64,000 nucleotides of DNA, from contig NZ_JOFV01000001.1 in the NCBI RefSeq assembly GCF_000718325.1, positions 248,001-312,000 on the forward strand. Direction: 5' to 3'. The first letter of the stretch is position 1, and every line of letters starts with the position of its first letter. The notes below the pieces were generated by a model. That model worked only from the letters and a program-made list of their open reading frames with translations, was not told the DNA's origin and did no database searches. Positions 17,052 through 23,477 of this stretch are shown here, piece by piece. The stretch comes from Oerskovia turbata. GTDB taxonomy: Bacteria; Actinomycetota; Actinomycetes; Actinomycetales; Cellulomonadaceae. The translations under genes were made by a program, and so were the position numbers.

Positions 17052-17111
17052 GCCCGACGACGCCGCTCACCAGGGCGCACGGGCGGCGGCTGGTGAGCGG
17101 CGCCGTCGGGC
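17052..17111. terminator. Long bidirectional hairpin between Dabb and PspA genes
   Basis: The 22 bases at 17052-17073 pair with 17090-17111 with a single mismatch, leaving a 16-base loop. It lies between the ends of two convergent genes and should stop transcription from both sides. The right arm shares an identical 22-mer (17092-17113) with 10276-10297. Confidence 0.78.
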
Positions 17112-17132
17112 AGGGCGGGTGGCGCGCCGGGG

Positions 17133-17918
17133 CTACGGGGCGTCCTGCGTGCCGGCGTCGATCGACGTCACGGTCGTGGGCGTGATCTGCGGGGCCGGGG
17201 AGGCTCCGCCGCTCTTGAGCGCAGCGAGCCGCGCCTCGACCTCGATGTTCGCCCCTGAGGCCTCGAGCTCCTCGAACTGTGCGTCGAGCGAGGACGCGGC
17301 GACCTCGGCCTGGCCGAGCGCCTTGGCCTCCTCGCGGCGGACCTTCTCCTCGAAGCGCGAGACCTCGCTCGTGGGGTCGAGGACGTTGATCGAGCTGATC
17401 GCGCCCTGGACGGTCTGCTGCGCCTCGGCGGACTTCTGGCGGGCGACGAGGGAGTCGCGCTTGGACTTGAGCTCGCCCAGCTTGCCCTTCATCTGCGCGA
17501 GGCCGGTCTTGAGCTTCTCGACGGTCTCGCGCTGCGACGCGATGAGCGGCTCGGCCTGGCGGACCTCGCCCTCGGCCGAGATCTGCCGCTGGAGCGCGAC
17601 CTTGGCGAGGTTGTCGAACTTGTCGGCGCCCGCGGTGTCGCCCGACGAGCGGAAACGGTCGGCCTGCGCGGACGCGGCGGCTGCCTTGTCGCCCCACTCG
17701 CGCACGGCCGCGACGTCCTCGTTGTAGTCCTGCTCGGCGAGCCGGAGGTTCCCGATGGTCTGCGCGACGGCCTGCTCGGCGTCGGCGATGCTGTTGGTGT
17801 AGTCGCGGACGAGCTGGTCCAGCATCTTCTGCGGGTCCTCGGCGCTGTCGAGGAGCGAGTTGATGTTCGCCTTGGCCAGCTGGGTGATGCGTCCGAAGAT
17901 GCTCTGCTTCTCTGCCAT
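17133..17918 (-). CDS. pspA: PspA/IM30-family protein
   Basis: A 261-residue protein starting at the ATG at 17918. The N-terminal amphipathic helix and hairpin motif read IFGRITQLAKANINSLLDS and EDPQKMLDQLVRDYTNSI, classic for PspA; the rest is long charged coiled coil. PspA proteins are ESCRT-III relatives that polymerise on damaged membranes. It is separated by about 60 bp from the upstream TPM-domain gene on the same strand, an arrangement that suggests they are expressed together. The C-terminal 25 residues are Pro/Thr-rich and not conserved. Confidence 0.93.
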   Translation of the reverse strand: MAEKQSIFGRITQLAKANINSLLDSAEDPQKMLDQLVRDYTNSIADAEQAVAQTIGNLRLAEQDYNEDVAAVREWGDKAAAASAQADRFRSSGDTAGADKFDNLAKVALQRQISAEGEVRQAEPLIASQRETVEKLKTGLAQMKGKLGELKSKRDSLVARQKSAEAQQTVQGAISSINVLDPTSEVSRFEEKVRREEAKALGQAEVAASSLDAQFEELEASGANIEVEARLAALKSGGASPAPQITPTTVTSIDAGTQDAP

Positions 17919-17979
17919 CGGTCGTGCCTTCCTGCTCGTGGATGGGTGCGCGATGTTCGTGCCTGCCGTGCCGTCCTGC

Positions 17980-20166
17980 CTAGAACCGTCCTCCTCTGCT
18001 CGAGCGGCCGCCCGAGGACCTGCCGCCCGACGAGCCTCTCGACGAGCGGCCCGACGAACCGCCGAACCCGCCGCCCCCGAACCCGCCGCCGCCGAACCCG
18101 CCGCCGAACCCGCCGCCCGAGCGCCGTCCGCCGCCGCCCCCGCCGCGCAGGATCTGGTCGAGGAGGATGCCGCCGAGGACCATGCCGCCGACGTTGTTGC
18201 CGCCGCCTCCAGAGCCGCCGCCGAACGCCCCGGCGTCGTTCTGCTGCGACTCCCACGCGGACGCGTCGCGCTGCGCGAACTGCGCCGCGGCCTGAGCGAG
18301 CGCGTCGGCCTGCTGGGCCGTGGCGAGCGCGCGCACGGGGTCGGACGGTTGGAGGGCACGGGCCTCGCCGAGGTGGCGGATCGCCTCGGACAGTCGCGTG
18401 CGCGCTTCGGGCCCGACGGCGCCGCGCCGGGTCTCGATGAAGTCGTTCGTCGCGCGGACCTGGGAGTCGACACGCCCGATCGTGTCGCGCAGGAGCGCAG
18501 CGGCGCGTGCGGCCTGCTCGGCGCTCGCGCGGGACGGAGCGAGTGCGGCGTCGATCGCGGCCTCGGCGTCGGTGAGCCGGCGCAGGGCAGCGATGGGGTC
18601 GCCGCCGCTGCGCGCGGTCTGTGCCTCGGCCACGGCAGCCTGCGCCTCGGTGGCGCGTGCTGTCACGGTCGGGTCGGCCGGTGCCAGTCGGGCGGCATCG
18701 GCGATGTCGGCGGTGATCGAGGCGACCGCGACGTCGAGACGCTGTCCGGCCTGCGCGAGGACCTCGCCCGCGGAGTCGATCGCGTCGAGGAGGGTCACGG
18801 CCTGCCCGACGGCGTTCTCGGCGGCGCGGGCGTGCGCGACGGCGGACGCCCTGTCCTTGCCCTCGAGTGCCGCGCGGCCGGCGGCGATCGCCTCCCGTGC
18901 GTTCGCGACGAGCCGGAGGGCCTGGTCGGGGTTCGCCGAGACCGACGCGAGCGCGGCCTCGGGGTAGGTCGCGAAGAGCGCTGCGAGGGTGCTGCGGGCC
19001 GGTGCGACACGGGCCTCGACCTCGCCTGCGCGGCGCTCGACCTGCTCGAGGACCTCGGGGGCGCGGGACTGGAGGTCGCGCAGCTCGTCGAACTGGTCGG
19101 ACTCGGCGTCGAGGGACCGGCTGACCTCGGCGCACAGCGCGATGATCTGCGCCATCATCGTGCGGGCCTGCGGCTCTGCCTCCGGGGTGTCGTCGTCGAG
19201 CTGTTGGCGCAGTGCGAAGGCCTGAGACACCTTCTGCTTGCCGGTCTCGAGCGCGACCTGGAACTCCTGCGTGGCGTCGAGGCCGAACTGGGCCTGAGCG
19301 AAGCCGAGCTCCTGCTCGGACGTCTTGACGGCGTCGTCGATCGCCACGAGGGCCGAGCTGGCCCGCCGGTCCAGCTCGTCGGTCGGCAGCTGGGCGAGCT
19401 CGTCGGCCTCGTCCGGCCCGCCGGGCTTCGCGGCCGTCCCGCGGCGCTTGCTCAGGATCGCGCGGACCACGAAGAAGCCGGCGATCGCGACCAGGCCGAC
19501 CACGAGGGCCACGAGCCAGCCCGAGGCGCCCGAGGACGACGAGCCGGTCGCCTCGGTGTGCAGGGTGTCCGCCGCGGCGACCGCGGCGCCCGCCCAGTCG
19601 TCCTGCCTGAGCTGGTCCTCGATCGCCTCCTGGACCGTGTCGAGCGAGGCTTCGGACAGGCCGATGTTGTGGTCGGCCGACAGGTCGTACCGGCGATCCT
19701 CGGTCGCGACGGCGAGCAGGACGTCGTCCCGGCCCAGACCGGAGAGGTTGGCCGTCGAGGTGGCCCACGTCTGCGCGTCCTGTCCGTCGAACGTGTCGAC
19801 GTAGACGACGAAGAGCTGGTAGGGCGTGTCGGCCTCGAGCCGGTCCATCGCGGTCTCGACCTCGCCGGTCCGGTCGCCGAGGACCCCGGCGGGGTCGGTG
19901 ATCCTGTCCGGGAGGTTGAGCGGCTGCTCGGCGGGGAGTGCGAGGGTGGCCGTGGTCCCCGGCAGCGCTGCTCCCGGCAGGGGCCCGCCGGATGCTGCGA
20001 CCTTCGTGACGGTGCCGGGGAGGGCGTCGTGCGCGCCTGCGGGCGCACCGAGCGCACCGAGGGTCAGCAGGCTCGCGAGCCCGAGCAGCACGCCGACCCG
20101 GGCGGCGGGGTGGAGCCCGCGGCGTCGCGGGTGGTGGAGCGCGGGGGGTACAGACGACGAGGCCAC
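17980..20166 (-). CDS. Secreted TPM-domain (YgcG-type) membrane protein with long coiled coil and Gly-rich tail
   Basis: A 728-residue protein; the GTG at 20166 follows GGAAAGGATCACGAG at good spacing and is followed by a signal peptide (RVGVLLGLASLLTLGALGAPAGA). Next a TPM domain (about residues 84-205: NLPDRITDPAGVL, DVLLAVATEDRRYDL, DWAGAAVAAAD), a membrane helix (about 213-237), about 400 residues of Ala/Glu/Arg-rich helices on the cytoplasmic side, and a tail of about 85 residues rich in Gly, Ser, Arg and Phe. TPM proteins help in membrane protein quality control. The upstream neighbour of pspA, it probably works with it at the membrane. Confidence 0.88.
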   Translation of the reverse strand: MASSSVPPALHHPRRRGLHPAARVGVLLGLASLLTLGALGAPAGAHDALPGTVTKVAASGGPLPGAALPGTTATLALPAEQPLNLPDRITDPAGVLGDRTGEVETAMDRLEADTPYQLFVVYVDTFDGQDAQTWATSTANLSGLGRDDVLLAVATEDRRYDLSADHNIGLSEASLDTVQEAIEDQLRQDDWAGAAVAAADTLHTEATGSSSSGASGWLVALVVGLVAIAGFFVVRAILSKRRGTAAKPGGPDEADELAQLPTDELDRRASSALVAIDDAVKTSEQELGFAQAQFGLDATQEFQVALETGKQKVSQAFALRQQLDDDTPEAEPQARTMMAQIIALCAEVSRSLDAESDQFDELRDLQSRAPEVLEQVERRAGEVEARVAPARSTLAALFATYPEAALASVSANPDQALRLVANAREAIAAGRAALEGKDRASAVAHARAAENAVGQAVTLLDAIDSAGEVLAQAGQRLDVAVASITADIADAARLAPADPTVTARATEAQAAVAEAQTARSGGDPIAALRRLTDAEAAIDAALAPSRASAEQAARAAALLRDTIGRVDSQVRATNDFIETRRGAVGPEARTRLSEAIRHLGEARALQPSDPVRALATAQQADALAQAAAQFAQRDASAWESQQNDAGAFGGGSGGGGNNVGGMVLGGILLDQILRGGGGGGRRSGGGFGGGFGGGGFGGGGFGGSSGRSSRGSSGGRSSGGRSSRGGRF

Positions 20167-20305
20167 CTCGTGATCCTTTCCCGGGGTCGCGGGTGCCGCA
20201 ATCGCGAAACGGGACGCGCCGGGGCATTTCACCCGACGAGTTCTGCCGGGGCCTGTGGGGGCGGGGTCGCGGGAAATCGCTGGCGGTCGCTGCGGTGACG
20301 CTGCG

Positions 20306-20311
20306 TACGAT
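20306..20311 (+). promoter_or_regulatory. Candidate -10 box for a leaderless GNAT transcript
   Basis: TACGAT lies 6 bases before the GTG start at 20318, and no ribosome site is visible, which fits a leaderless mRNA of the kind common in actinobacteria. No convincing -35 is seen. Confidence 0.35.
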
Positions 20312-20317
20312 CCGCCG

Positions 20318-20809
20318 GTGACGACGATCAGACCTCTGCTCCCGACCGACCTCGACGCGCTCGTCGATCTCTCGCTCCGCGCGTGGGAGCCGGTGTACGA
20401 CTCGTGGCGCGCGATCCTCGGTGAGCGGATCTACCGTCTCGCGTACCCCGACTGGCGTCGGAGCCAGGCAGAGACGGTGCGCTCGACGTGTTCGACCCAT
20501 GCTGCGACGAGCTTCGTCGCGGAGGCCGGGGGACGGGTGGTCGGTTTCGCCACGGTCGTGCTCGGGGAGCCTGACCTCGACGGGCGACGCGCGGGCGACG
20601 TGGAGCTCGTCGCGGTCGACCCGTCCGTGCAGCGGGCAGGGGTGGGGCGTGCGCTCATGGACGCGTCCTTGGGGTTGATGCGCGAGGCGGGCTGCGCCTA
20701 CGCGAGCGTGTGGACGGGCGGGGACGACGGCCACGAGCCCGCTCGGGCCATGTACGAGGCGAGCGGGTTCACGGCGTTGCCGCTCGTGCACTACTACCGC
20801 GAGCTCTGA
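20318..20809 (+). CDS. GNAT-family N-acetyltransferase
   Basis: A 163-residue protein starting at the GTG at 20318. The acetyl-CoA-binding motif A reads VELVAVDPSVQRAGVGRALMD (the Q/R-x-x-G-x-G/A core), followed by ARAMYEASGFTALP at the C-terminus, both typical of GNAT enzymes. N-terminal IRPLLPTDLDALVDLSLRAWEPVY also fits. The acceptor substrate cannot be predicted. It is divergent from the TPM gene with a 151-bp gap. Confidence 0.88.
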   Translation: MTTIRPLLPTDLDALVDLSLRAWEPVYDSWRAILGERIYRLAYPDWRRSQAETVRSTCSTHAATSFVAEAGGRVVGFATVVLGEPDLDGRRAGDVELVAVDPSVQRAGVGRALMDASLGLMREAGCAYASVWTGGDDGHEPARAMYEASGFTALPLVHYYREL

Positions 20810-20830
20810 GCGGCGGGGCGCCCGCCGGGA

Positions 20831-20850
20831 ATAGTCGTACGGCGTACTAT
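20831..20850. promoter_or_regulatory. Inverted-repeat operator with promoter-like core before DUF5701 gene
   Basis: ATAGTCGTACGGCGTACTAT has ATAGT and ACTAT at its ends and GTAC elements inside, the shape of a TetR-type operator. TACTAT at its right end could be the -10 box, putting regulation over the promoter of the gene starting at 20883. No TetR gene is adjacent. Confidence 0.45.
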
Positions 20851-20882
20851 GTTGATTGGACGTGGACGAACGAGAGGAAGCC

Positions 20883-21596
20883 ATGACGACCAGCACGACG
20901 CCCGCCCCCGCCGACGGGACCACACCCCTGAGCACTGCCCCCCACCCGGGGTCGGCCCTGCCCTCCCTCGCCGACCAGGCCCAGCGCCTCGTCGCCCTCG
21001 GCGTCCACGAGCTGGCCGGACTGTCCGTGGATCAGGTGCGCGACGCCGTCGGACATGTTGCGCACGGCGCGCCCGACGGCGGGCTGCTCGCAGTGCACCC
21101 GCACCTCGCCCCGCCGTCCGTCCTCGCGCCCCTGCTGCGGCTCGGCGACAAGGAAGGGTTCGTGGTCGTCGACATGGACGACGTCGACCGGTTCGAACCC
21201 CTCGACGGGCTCACGCTGCCCGACGGCCCGCTGTACGTCGTGACCGACGTCGACCGCGGCGACGACCTGGCCAACTGGTCACCCGACGAGGCGCTGCCCG
21301 AGATCACGCGCCGCGACCGCACCCCGCTGCTCCTCAGCGAAGGCATCCACTGGGCGCTCCAGGCACCCGGCGTCGTCGAGCGCAACCACTGCTACATGAC
21401 GATCGGGTCGCGGCTCCGCAAGGCCAAGGGACGCCTCGACTCCCGGACGCCCGCCGTGTGGATCTCGAACGGCACCGGGCGCGACGGCAAGGAACGCCGC
21501 GGTGCGCCCAAGGTCGGCTGGTGCTGGGCGGGCAACCGGCACGCGTGGCTCGGCTTCGCGTCGGGGGCGCGTCGCGTCGGAACGCCGACGGGGTAG
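20883..21596 (+). CDS. DUF5701-family protein
   Basis: A 237-residue cytoplasmic protein starting at the ATG at 20883 after GAGAGGAAG. Its C-terminal half holds the conserved family pattern: EGIHWALQAPGVVERNHCYMTIGSR, then AVWISNG and KVGWCWAGNRHAWLGFASGARR. The first 110 residues are more variable. No enzymatic motif is visible and the function of the family is not known to me. A palindromic operator-like site lies 33 bp upstream, and a perfect 62-bp palindrome lies 52 bp downstream. Confidence 0.75.
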   Translation: MTTSTTPAPADGTTPLSTAPHPGSALPSLADQAQRLVALGVHELAGLSVDQVRDAVGHVAHGAPDGGLLAVHPHLAPPSVLAPLLRLGDKEGFVVVDMDDVDRFEPLDGLTLPDGPLYVVTDVDRGDDLANWSPDEALPEITRRDRTPLLLSEGIHWALQAPGVVERNHCYMTIGSRLRKAKGRLDSRTPAVWISNGTGRDGKERRGAPKVGWCWAGNRHAWLGFASGARRVGTPTG

Positions 21597-21648
21597 GCGA
21601 CCGGGTGGACGGAACCGGGCCGGACGACGATCAGACGGGTGCAGGGTA

Positions 21649-21710
21649 GGTGGGTGTGTTTTCTGCGGAGCGACAACAATTGTTGTCGCTCCGCAGAAAA
21701 CACACCCACC
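21649..21710. repeat. Perfect 62-bp palindrome between convergent genes
   Basis: Bases 21649-21679 are the exact reverse complement of 21680-21710: 31-bp arms, no mismatch and no spacer, centred on CAACAATTGTTG. Both ends break at A/A. Reading either strand gives TTTTCTGCGG near the outside and CCGCAGAAAA on the other side. It lies in the 189-bp gap between the ends of the DUF5701 and XPB genes, so it may act as a bidirectional terminator, but zero loop and perfect symmetry are unusual for that. Confidence 0.92.
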
Positions 21711-21785
21711 ACCCCGGAGGGCCACGTCTCGAGGGCGGCCGGTACCGGGCGGGGGCCGCGCTCCTGCGTCGCGGGCCCCCACCCT

Positions 21786-23453
21786 CTACTGCACGACGCC
21801 CAGGTCCTCCGCGTCGACGATGCGGTAGGCGTACCCCTGCTCCGCCAGGAAGCGCTGGCGGTGCGCCGCGAAGTCCTGGTCGACGGTGTCGCGCGAGACG
21901 ACGGCGTAGAAGTGCGCGGTGCGACCGTCCTGCTTGGGACGCATGATGCGACCCAGGCGCTGGGCCTCCTCCTGGCGTGACCCGAACGACCCCGACACCT
22001 GGATCGCGACCGACGCCTCGGGCAGGTCGATCGAGAAGTTCGCGACCTTGCTCACGACGAGCCGGTTGATCTCCCCGGACCGGAACGCCTCGAACAGCCG
22101 CTGCCGTTCGCGCACCGTCGTGGCGCCCGTGATGACGGGCGCGTCGAGGTGGTCGCCGAGCTCCTCGAGCTGGTCGAGGTACTGGCCGATCACGAGGACC
22201 TGGTCGTCGGGGTGCGCTGCCGCGATCTGCTCGACGACGCGGTTCTTGCCCGTCGCGGTGGCCGCGAGCCGGTACTTGTCCTCGGGCTCGGCGGTCGCGT
22301 ACGCCATGCGGTCGCGGTCGGACAGCGTGAGGCGCACCTCGACGCAGTCGGCGGGCGCGATGTAGCCCTGGGCTTCGATGTCCTTCCAGGGGGCGTCGTA
22401 CCGCTTGGGCCCGATGAGGCTGAAGACCTCGTCCTCGCGCCCGTCCTCGCGCACGAGCGTCGCGGTCAGCCCCAGGCGTCGTCGGGCCTGGAGGTCCGCG
22501 GTCATACGGAAGATGGGTGCGGGCAGGAGGTGGACCTCGTCGTAGACCACGAGGCCCCAGTCGCGCGCGTCGAGCAGCTCGAGGTGCGTGTAGACGCCCT
22601 TCCGCTTGGTCGTGAGCACCTGGTAGGTCGCGATGGTGACGGGCTTGATCTCCTTGCGGGCGCCCGAGTACTCGCCGATCTCGTCCTCGGTGAGCGTCGT
22701 GCGTCGCACGAGCTCGTCGCGCCACTGGCGCGCGCTCACGGTGTTCGTCACGAGGATCAGGGTCGTCGTCCCGGACTTCGCCATGGCCCCGGCACCGACG
22801 ATCGTCTTGCCCGCGCCGCAGGGGAGCACGACGACGCCGCTGCCCCCGTGCCAGAACCCCTCGACGGCCTGCTGCTGGTAGGGGCGCATGGCCCAGGGCT
22901 TGTCCTCGTGCGCCGGGTCGGTGGGCGACAGGTCGATGGGGTGCTTCTCGCCGTCGACGTAGCCTGCGAGGTCCTCGGCGGGCCAGCCGAGCTTGAGCAG
23001 GACCTGCTTGAGGTGCCCGCGCTCGGACGGGTGGACGATCACCGCGTCGTCCCCGAGCCGGTCGCCGACCAGCCCGGCTGTCCGCTTGGACTTGAGGACC
23101 TCGGCGAGCACGGCCTTGTCGGTCGCCTGGAGCACGAGCCCGTGCGTGGGGTGCGCGACGAGCTGGAGGCGCCCGTAGCGCGCCATGGTCTCGGCGACGT
23201 CGACGAGCAGCGCGTGCGGCACGGGGTACCGGCTGTACTCGAGCAGGACGTTGACGACCTGCTCGGCGTCGTGCCCCGCGGCGCGCGCGTTCCACAGCCC
23301 GAGCGGCGTGAGCCGGTAGGTGTGGACGTGCTCGGGGGCGCGCTCGAGCTCGGCGAACGGGGCGATCGCCCGTCGGGCGTCGCCGGAGAGCGGGTGGTCG
23401 ACCTCGAGCAGCAAGGTCTTGTCGCTCTGCACGATCAGGGGGCCGTCGGCCAT
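21786..23453 (-). CDS. XPB-type DNA repair helicase
   Basis: A 555-residue SF2 helicase. Motifs in order: an N-terminal helicase-associated domain (residues 1-170), MRPYQQQAV (Q-like motif), Walker A LPCGAGKT near 205-212, DEVH box in VVYDEVHLLP near 303, LGLTATLVREDGRED with the XPB RED motif, and the C-terminal motif VI segment QEEAQRLGRIMRPK. Bacterial XPB unwinds DNA 3' to 5' and is linked to repair. It starts 25 bp after the end of the large helicase-associated gene, so the two are probably one operon. Confidence 0.95.
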   Translation of the reverse strand: MADGPLIVQSDKTLLLEVDHPLSGDARRAIAPFAELERAPEHVHTYRLTPLGLWNARAAGHDAEQVVNVLLEYSRYPVPHALLVDVAETMARYGRLQLVAHPTHGLVLQATDKAVLAEVLKSKRTAGLVGDRLGDDAVIVHPSERGHLKQVLLKLGWPAEDLAGYVDGEKHPIDLSPTDPAHEDKPWAMRPYQQQAVEGFWHGGSGVVVLPCGAGKTIVGAGAMAKSGTTTLILVTNTVSARQWRDELVRRTTLTEDEIGEYSGARKEIKPVTIATYQVLTTKRKGVYTHLELLDARDWGLVVYDEVHLLPAPIFRMTADLQARRRLGLTATLVREDGREDEVFSLIGPKRYDAPWKDIEAQGYIAPADCVEVRLTLSDRDRMAYATAEPEDKYRLAATATGKNRVVEQIAAAHPDDQVLVIGQYLDQLEELGDHLDAPVITGATTVRERQRLFEAFRSGEINRLVVSKVANFSIDLPEASVAIQVSGSFGSRQEEAQRLGRIMRPKQDGRTAHFYAVVSRDTVDQDFAAHRQRFLAEQGYAYRIVDAEDLGVVQ

Positions 23454-23477
23454 GGGCGTCCTTCCGGGTCGGTACAG

